NCBI GenBank assembly: GCA_920105625.2
Contig: OV050030.1
Location: 250,387,889-250,451,888, forward strand
Length of the DNA: 64,000 nucleotides
Direction: 5' to 3'
From: Clusia tigrina
Lineage: Eukaryota; Arthropoda; Insecta; Diptera; Clusiidae
Of this stretch, positions 49,281 through 62,423 are shown piece after piece. Both the position numbers and the translations under genes were made by a program. Numbering within the stretch: position 1 is the first letter of the stretch; the number at the start of each line of letters is the position of its first letter. The notes under the pieces are model-generated. The model was not told the origin of the DNA. It did not search any database and saw only the letters and a list, made by a program, of their open reading frames with translations.

Positions 49281-50260
49281 AAGTACTCGAGCCTCTTGTC
49301 AATATAAGCTATCGCTCAAAGCTATGCTACCCTTGAGTCCCAAATCAAACACTGATAAAACTTCAAATGGCCCTAACTTATATACGGTGCGTCCTACACT
49401 TATCAAACTTTGCAACATACAAATGCTTATAACTTTTTACTGGAGCGTCATAAAACCTTGAAATTTTGTAACAATAAAGTACTCGAGCCTCTTGTCAATT
49501 TAAGCTATCGCTCAAAGCTATGCTACCCTTGAGTCCCAAATCAAACACTGATAAAACTTCAAATGGCCCTAACTTCTATACGGTGCGTCCTACACTTATC
49601 AAAGTTTGCAACATACAAATGCTTGCAAGTTTTTACTGGAGCGTCATAAAACCTTGAAATTTTGTAACAATAAAGTACTCGAGCCTCTTGTCAATTTAAG
49701 CTATCGCTCAAAGCTATGCTACCCTTGAGTCCCAAATCGAACACTGATAAAACTTCAAATGGCTCTAACTTCTATACGGTACGTCCTACACCTATCAAAG
49801 TTTGCAACATACAAATGCTTGTAACTTTTTACTGGAGCGTCATAAAACCTTGAAATTTTGTAACAATAAAGTACTCGAGCCTCTTGTCAATTTAAGCTAT
49901 CGCTCAAAACTATACTACCCTTGAGTCCCAAATCAAACACTGATAAAACTTCAAATGGCCCTAACTTCTATACGGTACGTCCTACACCTATCAAAGTTGG
50001 CAACACACAAATGCTTGTAACTTTTTACTGGAGCGTCATAAAACCTTGAAATTTTGTAACAATAAAGTACTCGAGCCTCTTGTCAATATAAGCTATCGCT
50101 CAAAGCTATGCTACCCTTGAGTCCCAAATGAAACACTGATAAAACTTCAAATGGCCCTAACTTCTATACGGTACATCCTACACCTATCAAAGATTGCAAC
50201 ATACAAATTCTTGTAACTTTTTACTGGAGCGTCATAAAACCTTGAAATTTTGTAACAATA
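49281..50260 (+). repeat. Five-monomer family C repeat, copy 2 (980 bp)
   Basis: It is essentially identical to the preceding 980 bp. The next 980-bp step fails: AAATGAAAC replaces AAATCAAAC soon after 50261, where the order passes into the 3,117-bp HOR. Confidence 0.85.
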
Positions 50261-51480
50261 AAGTACTCGAGCCTCTTGTCAATATAAGCTATCGCTCAAA
50301 GCTATGCTACCCTTGAGTCCCAAATGAAACACTGATAAAACTTCAAATGGCCCTAACTTCTATACAGTACATCCTACACCTATCAAAGATTGCAACATAC
50401 AAATTCTTGTAACTTTTTACTGGAGCGTCATAAAACCTTGAAATTTTGTAACAATAAAGTACTCGAGCCTCTTGTCAATATAAGCTATCGCTCAAAGCTA
50501 TGCTACCCTTGAGTCCCAAATCAAACACTGATAAAACTTCAAATGGCCCTAACTTATATACGGTGCATCCTACACTTATCAAAGTTTGCAACATACAAAT
50601 GCTTATAACTTTTTACTGGAGCGTCATAAAACCTTGAAATTTTGTAACAATAAAGTACTCGAGCCTCTTGTCAATATAAGCTATCGCTCAAAGCTATGCT
50701 ACCCTTGAGTCACAAATCAAACGCTGATAAAACTTCAAATGGCCCTAACTTATATACAGTGCGTCCTACACTTATCAAAGTTTGCAACATACAAATGCTT
50801 GTAACTTTTTACTGGAGCATCATAAAACCTTGAAATTTTGTAACAATAAAGTACTCGAGCCTCTTGTCAATTTAAGCTATCGCTCAAAGCTATGCTACCC
50901 TTGAGTCACAAATCAAACGCTTATAAAACTTCAAATGGCCCTAACTTCTATACGGTACGTCCTACACCTATCAAAGTTTGCAACATACAAATGCTTGTAA
51001 CTTTTTACTGGAGCGTCATAAAACCTTGAAATTTTGTAACAATAAAGTACTCGAGCGTCTTGTCAATTTAAGCTATCGCTGAAAGCTATGCTACCCTTGA
51101 GTCCCAAATCAAACACTGATAAAACTTCAAATGGCCCTAACTTATATACGGTACGTCCTACACCTATCAAACTTTGCAACACACAAATGCTTGTAACTTT
51201 TTACTGGAGCGTCGTAAAACTTTGAAATTTTTAACAATAAAGTACTCGAGCCTCTTGTTAATTTAAGCTATCGCTCAAAGCTATGCTACCCTTGAGTCCG
51301 AAATCAAACACTGATAAAACTTCAAATGGCCCTAACTTCTATACGGTACGTCCTACACCTATCAAAGTTTGCAACATACAAATGCTTGTAACTTTTTACT
51401 GGAGCGTTGTAACAATAAAGTACTCGAGCCTCTTGTCAATTTAAGCTATCGCTCATAGCTATGCTACCCTTGAGTCCCAA

Positions 51481-54400
51481 GTGAAACACAGATAAAACTT
51501 CGAATGGCCCTAACTTCTATACGGTACGTCCTACACCTTTCAAAGTTTGCAACATACAAATTCTTATAACTTTTTACTGGAGCATTATAAAATCTTGAAA
51601 TTTTGTAACAATAAAGTACTCGAGCCTCTTGTCAATTTAAGCTATCGCTCAAAGCTATGCTACCCTTGAGTCCCAAATGAAACAATGATAAAACTTCAAA
51701 TGGCCCTAACTTCTATACGGTACATCCTACACCTATCAAAGTTTGCAACATACAAATTCTTGTAACTTTTTACTGGAGCGTCATAAAACCTTGAAATTTT
51801 GTAACAATAAAGTACTCGAGCCTCTTGTCAATATAAGCTATCGCTCAAAGCTATGCTACCCTTGAGTCCCAAATCAAACACTGATAAAACTTCAAATGGC
51901 CCTAACTTATATACGGTGCGTCCTACACTTATCAAAGTTTGCAACATACAAATGCTTATAACTTTTTACTGCAGCGTCATAAAACCTTGAAATTTTGTAA
52001 CAATAAAGTACTCGAGCCTCTTGTCAATTTAAACTATCGCTCAAAGCTATGCTACCCTTGAGTCACAAATCAAACGCTGATAAAACTTCAAATGGCCCTA
52101 ACTTATATACGGTGCGTCCTACACTTATCAAAGTTTGCAACATACAAATGCTTGTAACTTTTTACTGGAGCGTCATAAAACCTTGAAATTTTCTAACAAT
52201 AAAGTACTCGAGCCTCTTGTCAATTTAAGCTATCGCTCAAAGCTATGCTACCCTTGAGTCCTAAATCAAACACTGATAAAACTTCAAATGGCCCTAACTT
52301 ATATACGGTGCGTCCTACACTTATCAAAGTTTGCAACATACAAATGCTTGCAAGTTTTTACTGGAGCGTCATAAAACCTTGAAATTTTGTAACAATAAAG
52401 TACTCGAGCCTCTTGTCAATTTAAGCTATCGCTCAAAGCTATGCTACCCTTGAGTCCCAAATCGAACACTGATAAAACTTCAAATGGCTCTAACTTCTAT
52501 ACGGTACGTCCTACACCTATCAAAGTTTGCAACATACAAATGCTTGTAACTTTTTACTGGAGCGTCATAAAACCTTGAAATTTTCTAACAATAAAGTACT
52601 CGAGCCTCTTGTCAATTTAAGCTATCGCTCAAAGCTATGCTACCCTTGAGTCCTAAATCAAACACTGATAAAACTTCAAATGGCCCTAACTTATATACGG
52701 TGCGTCCTACACTTATCAAAGTTTGCAACATACAAATGCTTGCAAGTTTTTACTGGAGCGTCATAAAACCTTGAAATTTTGTAACAATAAAGTACTCGAG
52801 CCTCTTGTCAATTTAAGCTATCGCTCAAAGCTATGCTACCCTTGAGTCCCAAATCGAACACTGATAAAACTTCAAATGGCTCTAACTTCTATACGGTACG
52901 TCCTACACCTATCAAAGTTTGCAACATACAAATGCTTGTAACTTTTTACTGGAGCGTCATAAAACCTTGAAATTTTGTAACAATAAAGTACTCGAGCCTC
53001 TTGTCAATTTAAGCTATCGCTCAAAACTATGCTACCCTTGAGTCCCAAATCAAACACTGATTAAACTTCAAATGGCCCTAACTTCTATACGGTACGTCCT
53101 ACACCTATCAAAGTTGGCAACACAAAAATGCTTGTAACTTTTTACTGGAGCGTCATAAAACCTTGAAATTTTGTAACAATAAAGTACTCGAGCCTCTTGT
53201 CAATATAAGCTATCGCTCAAAGCTATGCTACCCTTGAGTCCCAAATGAAACACTGATAAAACTTCAAATGGCCCTAACTTCTATACGGTACATCCTACAC
53301 CTATCAAAGATTGCAACATACAAATTCTTGTAACTTTTTACTGGAGCGTCATAAAACCTTGAAATTTTGTAACAATAAAGTACTCGAGCCTCTTGTCAAT
53401 ATAAGCTATCGCTCAAAGCTATGCTACCCTTGAGTCCCAAATGAAACACTGATAAAACTTCAAATGGCCCTAACTTCTATACAGTACATCCTACACCTAT
53501 CAAAGATTGCAACATACAAATTCTTGTGACTTTTTCCTGGAGCGTCATAAAACCTTGAAATTTTGTAACAATAAAGTACTCGAGCCTCTTGTCAATATAA
53601 GCTATCGCTCAAAGCTATGCTACCCTTGAGTCCCAAATCAAACACTGATAAAACTTCAAATGGCCCTAACTTATATACGGTGCGTCCTACACTTATCAAA
53701 GTTTGCAACATACAAATGCTTATAAGTTTTTACTGGAGCGTCATAAAACCTTGAAATTTTGTAACAATAAAGTACTCGAGCCTCTTGTCAATATAAGCTA
53801 TCGCTCAAAGCTATGCTACCCTTGAGTCACAAATCAAACGCTGATAAAACTTCAAATGGCCCTAACTTATATACAGTGCGTCCTACACTTATCAAAGTTT
53901 GCAACATACAAATGCTTGTAACTTTTTACTGGAGCGTCATAAAACCTGGAAATTTTGTAACAATAAAGTACTCGAGCCTCTTGTCAATTTAAGCTATCGC
54001 TCAAAGCTATGCTACCCTTGAGTCACAAATCAAACGCTGATAAAACTTCAAATGGCCCTAACTTCTATACGGTACGTCCTACACCTATCAAAGTTTGCAA
54101 CATACAAATGCTTGTAACTTTTTACTGGAGCGTCATAAAACCTTGAAATTTTGTAACAATAAAGTACTCGAGCGTCTTGTCAATTTAAGCTATCGCTGAA
54201 AGCTATGCTACCCTTGAGTCCCAAATCAAACACTGATAAAACTTCAAATGGCCCTAACTTATATACGGTACGTCCTACACCTATCAAACTTTGCAACACA
54301 CAAATGCTTGTAACTTTTTACTGGAGCGTCGTAAAACCTTGAAATTTTTAACAATAAAGTACTCGAGCCTCTTGTTAATTTAAGCTATCGCTCAAAGCTA

Positions 54401-54597
54401 TGCTACCCTTGAGTCCGAAATCAAACACTGATAAAACTTCAAATGGCCCTAACTTCTATACGGTACGTCCTACACCTATCAAAGTTTGCAACATACAAAT
54501 GCTTGTAACTTTTTACTGGAGCGTTGTAACAATAAAGTACTCGAGCCTCTTGTCAATTTAAGCTATCGCTCAAAGCTATGCTACCCTTGAGTCCCAA
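51481..54597 (+). repeat. Family C sixteen-monomer HOR, copy 1 (3,117 bp)
   Basis: It is anchored on CCCAAGTGAAACACAG, which recurs at 54598, 57911 and 61028. The length equals 16 x 196 less 18 (one deletion monomer) less 1 (GAAATTTTTAAC). The unit includes GAGCATTATAAAATC, GTCAATATAAGC, ACTGCAGCGTC, TTTTCTAAC, GCTTGCAAG, ATCGAACACTG, AAAGTTGGCAAC, AAAGATTGCAAC, CAGTACATCC, CGAGCGTC and GTCGTAAAAC monomers. A dimer is repeated inside it: ATCGAACACTG at 52464 and 52856, 392 bp apart. Confidence 0.9.
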
Positions 54598-57500
54598 GTG
54601 AAACACAGATAAAACTTCGAATGGCCCTAACTTCTATACGGTACGTCCTACACCTATCAAAGTTTGCAACATACAAATTCTTATAACTTTTTACTGGAGC
54701 ATTATAAAATCTTGAAATTTTGTAACAATAAAGTACTCGAGCCTCTTGTCAATTTAAGCTATCGCTCAAAGCTATGCTACCCTTGAGTCCCAAATGAAAC
54801 ACTGATAAAACTTCAAATGGCCCTAACTTCTATACGGTACATCCTACACCTATCAAAGTTTGCAACATACAAATTCTTGTAACTTTTTACTGGAGCGTCA
54901 TAAAACCTTGAAATTTTGTAACAATAAAGTACTCGAGCCTCTTGTCAATATAAGCTATCGCTCAAAGCTATGCTACCCTTGAGTCCCAAATCAAACACTG
55001 ATAAAACTTCAAATGGCCCTAACTTATATACGGTGCGTCCTACACTTATCAAAGTTTGCAACATACAAATGCTTATAACTTTTTACTGCAGCGTCATAAA
55101 ACCTTGAAATTTTGTAACAATAAAGTACTCGAGCCTCTTGTCAATTTAAACTATCGCTCAAAGCTATGCTACCCTTGAGTCACAAATCAAACGCTGATAA
55201 AACTTCAAATGGCCCTAACTTATATACGGTGCGTCCTACACTTATCAAAGTTTGCAACATACAAATGCTTGTAACTTTTTACTGGAGCGTCATAAAACCT
55301 TGAAATTTTCTAACAATAAAGTACTCGAGCCTCTTGTCAATTTAAGCTATCGCTCAAAGCTATGCTACCCTTGAGTCCTAAATCAAACACTGATAAAACT
55401 TCAAATGGCCCTAACTTATATACGGTGCGTCCTACACTTATCAAAGTTTGCAACATACAAATGCTTGCAAGTTTTTACTGGAGCGTCATAAAACCTTGAA
55501 ATTTTGTAACAATAAAGTACTCGAGCCTCTTGTCAATTTAAGCTATCGCTCAAAGCTATGCTACCCTTGAGTCCCAAATCGAACACTGATAAAACTTCAA
55601 ATGGCTCTAACTTCTATACGGTACGTCCTACACCTATCAAAGTTTGCAACATACAAATGCTTGTAACTTTTTACTGGAGCGTCATAAAAAGTTGAAATTT
55701 TCTAACAATAAAGTACTCGAGCCTCTTGTCAATTTAAGCTATCGCTCAAAGCTATGCTACCCTTGAGTCCTAAATCAAACACTGATAAAACTTCAAATGG
55801 CCCTAACTTATATACGGTGCGTCCTACACTTATCAAAGTTTGCAACATACAAATGCTTGCAAGTTTTTACTGGAGCGTCATAAAACCTTGAAATTTTGTA
55901 ACAATAAAGTACTCGAGCCTCTTGTCAATTTAAGCTATCGCTCAAAGCTATGCTACCCTTGAGTCCCAAATCGAACACTGATAAAACTTCAAATGGCTCT
56001 AACTTCTATACGGTACGTCCTACACCTATCAAAGTTTGCAACATACAAATGCTTGTAACTTTTTACTGGAGCGTCATAAAACCTTGAAATTTTGTAACAA
56101 TAAAGTACTCGAGCCTCTTGTCAATTTAAGCTATCGCTCAAAACTATGCTACCCTTGAGTCCCAAATCAAACACTGATTAAACTTCAAATGGCCCTAACT
56201 TCTATACGGTACGTCCTACACCTATCAAAGTTGGCAACACAAAAATGCTTGTAACTTTTTACTGGAGCGTCATAAAACCTTGAAATTTTGTAACAATAAA
56301 GTACTCGAGCCTCTTGTCAATATAAGCTATCGCTCAAAGCTATGCTACCCTTGAGTCCCAAATGAAACACTGATAAAACTTCAAATGGCCCTAACTTCTA
56401 TACGGTACATCCTACACCTATCAAAGATTGCAACATACAAATTCTTGTAACTTTTTACTGGAGCGTCATAAAACCTTGAAATTTTGTAACAATAAAGTAC
56501 TCGAGCCTCTTGTCAATATAAGCTATCGCTCAAAGCTCTGCTACCCTTGAGTCCCAAATGAAACACTGATAAAACTTCAAATGGCCCTAACTTCTATACA
56601 GTACATCCTACACCTATCAAAGATTGCAACATACAAATTCTTGTGACTTTTTCCTGGAGCGTCATAAAACCTTGAAATTTTGTAACAATAAAGTACTCGA
56701 GCCTCTTGTCAATATAAGCTATCGCTCAAAGCTATGCTACCCTTGAGTCCCAAATCAAACACTGATAAAACTTCAAATGGCCCTAACTTATATACGGTGC
56801 GTCCTACACTTATCAAAGTTTGCAACATACAAATGCTTATAAGTTTTTACTGGAGCGTCATAAAACCTTGAAATTTTGTAACAATAAAGTACTCGAGCCT
56901 CTTGTCAATATAAGCTATCGCTCAAAGCTATGCTACCCTTGAGTCACAAATCAAACGCTGATAAAACTTCAAATGGCCCTAACTTATATACAGTGCGTCC
57001 TACACTTATCAAAGTTTGCAACATACAAATGCTTGTAACTTTTTACTGGAGCGTCATAAAACCTGGAAATTTTGTAACAATAAAGTACTCGAGCCTCTGG
57101 TCAATTTAAGCTATCGCTCAAAGCTATGCTACCCTTGAGTCACAAATCAAACGCTGGTAAATTTTCAAATGGCCCTAACTTCTATACGGTACGTCCTACA
57201 CCTATCAAAGTTTGCAACATACAAATGCTTGTAACTTTTTACTGGAGCGTCATAAAACCTTGAAATTTTGTAACAATAAAGTACTCGAGCCTCTTGTCAA
57301 TTTAAGCTATCGCTCAAAGCTATGCTACCCTTGAGTCCCAAATCAAACACTGATAAAACTTCAAATGGCCCTAACTTATATACGGTACGTCCTACACCTA
57401 TCAAACTTTGCAACACACAAATGCTTGTAACTTTTTACTGGAGCGTCGTAAAACCTTGAAATTTTGTAACAATAAAGTACTCGAGCGTCTTGTCAATTTA

Positions 57501-57910
57501 AGCTATCGCTGAAAGCTATGCTACCCTTGAGTCCCAAATCAAACACTGATAAAACTTCAAATGGCCCTAACTTATATACGGTACGTCCTACACCTATCAA
57601 ACTTTGCAACACACAAATGCTTGTAACTTTTTACTGGAGCGTCGTAAAACCTTGAAATTTTTAACAATAAAGTACTCGAGCCTCTTGTTAATTTAAGCTA
57701 TCGCTCAAAGCTATGCTACCCTTGAGTCCGAAATCAAACACTGATAAAACTTCAAATGGCCCTAACTTCTATACGGTACGTCCTACACCTATCAAAGTTT
57801 GCAACATACAAATGCTTGTAACTTTTTACTGGAGCGTTGTAACAATAAAGTACTCGAGCCTCTTGTCAATTTAAGCTATCGCTCAAAGCTATGCTACCCT
57901 TGAGTCCCAA
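54598..57910 (+). repeat. Family C HOR, copy 2 with one extra monomer (3,313 bp)
   Basis: It aligns with copy 1 at 3,117 bp for most of its length, including the inner 392-bp dimer (55581 and 55973). Exactly 196 bp is added near 57.2-57.6 kb, where a chimeric monomer (57390-57585) sits beside its parents. Confidence 0.9.
57390..57585 (+). repeat. Chimeric monomer marking a one-monomer gain
   Basis: The head has CAAACTTTGC and GTCGTAAAACC. The rest has an intact TTTTGTAAC, then CGAGCGTC and CGCTGAAAGC, marks that belong to a different monomer in copies 1 and 3. The switch is near 57448-57461. This is the reciprocal outcome (gain) to the monomer losses at 4481 and 5454. Confidence 0.8.
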
Positions 57911-60900
57911 GTGAAACACAGATAAAACTTCGAATGGCCCTAACTTCTATACGGTACGTCCTACACCTTTCAAAGTTTGCAACATACAAATTCTTATAAC
58001 TTTTTACTGGAGCATTATAAAATCTTGAAATTTTGTAACAATAAAGTACTCGAGCCTCTTGTCAATTTAAGCTATCGCTCAAAGCTATGCTACCCTTGAG
58101 TCCCAAATGAAACACTGATAAAACTTCAAATGGCCCTAACTTCTATACGGTACATCCTACACCTATCAAAGTTTGCAACATACAAATTCTTGTAACTTTT
58201 TACTGGAGCGTCATAAAACCTTGAAATTTTGTAACAATAAAGTACTCGAGCCTCTTGTCAATATAAGCTATCGCTCAAAGCTATGCTACCCTTGAGTCCC
58301 AAATCAAACACTGATAAAACTTCAAATGGCCCTAACTTATATACGGTGCGTTCTACACTTATCAAAGTTTGCAACATACAAATGCTTATAACTTTTTACT
58401 GCAGCGTCATAAAACCTTGAAATTTTGTAACAATAAAGTACTCGAGCCTCTTGTCAATTTAAACTATCGCTCAAAGCTATGCTACCCTTGAGTCACAAAT
58501 CAAACGCTGATAAAACTTCAAATGGCCCTAACTTATATACGGTGCGTCCTACACTTATCAAAGTTTGCAACATACAAATGCTTGTAACTTTTTACTGGAG
58601 CGTCATAAAACCTTGAAATTTTCTAACAATAAAGTACTCGAGCCTCTTGTCAATTTAAGCTATCGCTCAAAGCTATGCTACCCTTGAGTCCTAAATCAAA
58701 CACTGATAAAACTTCAAATGGCCCTAACTTATATACGGTGCGTCCTACACTTATCAAAGTTTGCAACATACAAATGCTTGCAAGTTTTTACTGGAGCGTC
58801 ATAAAACCTTGAAATTTTGTAACAATAAAGTACTTGAGCCTCTTGTCAATTTAAGCTATCGCTCAAAGCTATGCTACCCTTGAGTCCCAAATCGAACACT
58901 GATAAAACTTCAAATGGCTCTAACTTCTATACGGTACGTCCTACACCTATCAAAGTTTGCAACATACAAATGCTTGTAACTTTTTACTGGAGCGTCATAA
59001 AACCTTGAAATTTTCTAACAATAAAGTACTCGAGCCTCTTGTCAATTTAAGCTATCGCTCAAAGCTATGCTACCCTTGAGTCCTAAATCAAACACTGATA
59101 AAACTTCAAATGGCCCTAACTTATATACGGTGCGTCCTACACTTATCAAAGTTTGCAACATACAAATGCTTGCAAGTTTTTACTGGAGCGTCATAAAACC
59201 TTGAAATTTTGTAACAATAAAGTACTCGAGCCTCTTGTCAATTTAAGCTATCGCTCAAAGCTATGCTACCCTTGAGTCCCAAATTGAACACTGATAAAAC
59301 TTCAAATGGCTCTAACTTCTATACGGTACGTCCTACACCTATCAAAGTTTGCAACATACAAATGCTTGTAACTTTTTACTGGAGCGTCATAAAACCTTGA
59401 AATTTTGTAACAATAAAGTACTCGAGCCTCTTGTCAATTTAAGCTATCGCTCAAAACTATGCTACCCTTGAGTCCCAAATCAAACACTGATTAAACTTCA
59501 AATGGCCCTAACTTCTATACGGTACGTCCTACACCTATCAAAGTTGGCAACACAAAAATGCTTGTAACTTTTTACTGGAGCGTCATAAAACCTTGAAATT
59601 TTGTAACAATAAAGTACTCGAGCCTCTTGTCAATATAAGCTATCGCTCAAAGCTATGCTACCCTTGAGTCCCAAATGAAACACTGATAAAACTTCAAATG
59701 GCCCTAACTTCTATACGGTACATCCTACACCTATCAAAGATTGCAACATACAAATTCTTGTAACTTTTTACTGGAGCGTCATAAAACCTTGAAATTTTGT
59801 AACAATAAAGTACTCGAGCCTCTTGTCAATATAAGCTATCGCTCAAAGCTATGCTACCCTTGAGTCCCAAATGAAACACTGATAAAACTTCAAATGGCCC
59901 TAACTTCTATACAGTACATCCTACACCTATCAAAGATTGCAACATACAAATTCTTGTGACTTTTTCCTGGAGCGTCATAAAACCTTGAAATTTTGTAACA
60001 ATAAAGTACTCGAGCCTCTTGTCAATATAAGCTATCGCTCAAAGCTATGCTACCCTTGAGTCCCAAATCAAACACTGATAAAACTTCAAATGGCCCTAAC
60101 TTATATACGGTGCGTCCTACACTTATCAAAGTTTGCAACAAACAAATGCTTATAAGTTTTTACTGGAGCGTCATAAAACCTTGAAATTTTGTAACAATAA
60201 AGTACTCGAGCCTCTTGTCAATATAAGCTATCGCTCAAAGCTATGCTACCCTTGAGTCACAAATCAAACGCTGATAAAACTTCAAATGGACCTAACTTAT
60301 ATACAGTGCGTCCTACACTTATCAAAGTTTGCAACATACAAATGCTTGTAACTTTTTACTGGAGCGTCATAAAACCTGGAAATTTTGTAACAATAAAGTA
60401 CTCGAGCCTCTTGTCAATTTAAGCTATCGCTCAAAGCTATGCTACCCTTGAGTCACAAATCAAACGCTGATAAAACTTCAAATGGCCCTAACTTATATAC
60501 GGTACGTCCTACACCTATCAAAGTTTGCAACATACAAATGCTTGTAACTTTTTACTGGAGCGTCATAAAACCTTGAAATTTTGTAACAATAAAGTACTCG
60601 AGCCTCTTGTCAATTTAAGCTATCGCTCAAAGCTATGCTACCCTTGAGTCCCAAATGAAACACTGATAAAACTTCAAATGGCCCTAACTTATATACGGTA
60701 CGTCCTACACCTATCAAACTTTGCAACACACAAATGCTTGTAACTTTTTACTGGAGCGTCGTAAAACCTTGAAATTTTTAACAATAAAGTACTCGAGCCT
60801 CTTGTTAATTTAAGCTATCGCTCAAAGCTATGCTACCCTTGAGTCCGAAATCAAACACTGATAAAACTTCAAATGGCCCTAACTTCTATACGGTACGTCC

Positions 60901-61027
60901 TACACCTATCAAAGTTTGCAACATACAAATGCTTGTAACTTTTTACTGGAGCGTTGTAACAATAAAGTACTCGAGCCTCTTGTCAATTTAAGCTATCGCT
61001 CAAAGCTATGCTACCCTTGAGTCCCAA
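57911..61027 (+). repeat. Family C sixteen-monomer HOR, copy 3 (3,117 bp)
   Basis: It returns to the 3,117-bp length, with all marks of copy 1 in order and the inner dimer at 58894 and 59286. Small private changes include AAATTGAACACTG and AACAAACAAATGC. Confidence 0.9.
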
Positions 61028-62423
61028 GTGAAACACAGATAAAACTTCGAATGGCCCTAACTTCTATACGGTACGTCCTACACCTTTCAAAGTTTGCAAC
61101 ATACAAATTCTTATAACTTTTTACTGGAGCATTATAAAATCTTGAAATTTTGTAACAATAAAGTACTCGAGCCTCTTGTCAATTTAAGCTATCGCTCAAA
61201 GCTATGCTACCCTTGAGTCCCAAATCAAACACTGATAAAGCTTCAAATGGCCCTAACTTATATACGGTGCGTCCTACACTTATCAAAGTTTGCAACATAC
61301 AAATGCTTTTAACTTTTTACTGGAGCGTCATAAAACCTTGAAATTTTGTAACAATGAAGTACTCGAGCCTCTTGTCAATTTAAGCTATTGCTCAAAGCTA
61401 TGCTACCATTGAGTCACAAATCAAACGCTGATAAAACTTCAAATTGCCCTAACTTCTATACGGTACGTCCTACACCTATCAAAGTTTGCAACATACAAAT
61501 GCTTGTAACTTTTTACTGGAGCGTCATAAAACCTTGAAATTTTGTAACAATAAAGTACTCGAGCCTCTTGTCAATTTAAGCTATCGCTCAAAGCTATGCT
61601 ACCCTTGAGTCACAAATCAAACGCTGCTAAAACTTCAAATGGCCCTGACTTCTATACGGTACAGTCCTACACCTATCAAAGTTTGCAACATACAAATGCT
61701 TGTAACTTTTTACTGGAGCGTCATAAAACCTCGAAATTTTGTAACAATAAAGTACTCGAGCCTCTTGTCAATTTAAGCTATCGCTCAAAGCTATGCTACC
61801 GTTGAGTCCTAAATCAAACACTGATAAAACTTCAAATGGCCCTAACTTCTATACGGTACGTCCTACACCTATCAAAGTTTGCAACATACAAATGCTTGCA
61901 AGTTTTTACTGGAGCGTCATAAAACCTTGAAATTTTGTAACAATAAAGTACTCGAGCGTCTTGTCAATTTAAGCTATCGCTCAAAGCTATGCTACCCTTG
62001 AGTCCCAAATCGAACACTGATAAAACTTCAAATGGCTCTAACTTCTATACGGTACATCCTACACCTATCAAAGTTTGCAACATACAAATGCTTGTAACTT
62101 TTTACTGGAGCGTCATAAAACCTTGAAATTTTGTAACAATAAAGTACTCGAGCCTCTTGTCAATTTAAGCTATCGCTCAAAGCTATGCTACCCTTGAGTA
62201 CCAAATCAAACACTGATAAAACTTCAAATGGCCCTAACTTCTATACGGTGCGTCCTACACTTATCAAAGTTTGCAACATACAAATGCTTATAACTTTTTA
62301 CTGGAACGTCATAAAACCTTGAAATTTTGTAACAATAAAGTACTCGAGCCTCTTGTCAATTTAAGCTATCGCTCAAATCTATGCTACCCTTGAGTCACAA
62401 ATCAAACGCTGATAAAACTTCAA
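61028..62423 (+). repeat. Start of a fourth family C copy, then divergence
   Basis: The anchor and the GAGCATTATAAAATC monomer match the HOR, but from about 61224 the expected AAATGAAAC monomer is replaced by AAATCAAACACTGATAAAGC and the order changes. The interval includes the boundary-type monomer at 61665. Confidence 0.75.
61665..61860 (+). repeat. Boundary-type monomer after the family C core
   Basis: This is the second occurrence of the GGCCCTGACTTC + GGTACAGTCC + AACCTCGAAATTTTG combination. The next monomer carries GCTTGCAAG, as it does after the first occurrence at 46060. The two therefore bracket the 3,117-bp HOR region. Confidence 0.8.

Larger units (their letters stand above)
46256..51480 (+). 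repeat. Family C monomers in irregular multimers
   Basis: Marks are GTCAATATAAGC, AAAGATTGCAAC, AAAGTTGGCAAC, AACTTATATACGGTGCG, GCTTGCAAG and ATCGAACACTG. An eight-monomer spacing (1,568 bp) links the two AACTGCTATACGG monomers at about 46631 and 48199. ATCGAACACTG occurs at about 46995, 48759 and 49739 (1,764 and 980 bp apart). From about 49.7 kb the sequence already aligns with the 3,117-bp HOR downstream. No 18-bp-deletion monomer occurs until 51404. Confidence 0.8.
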
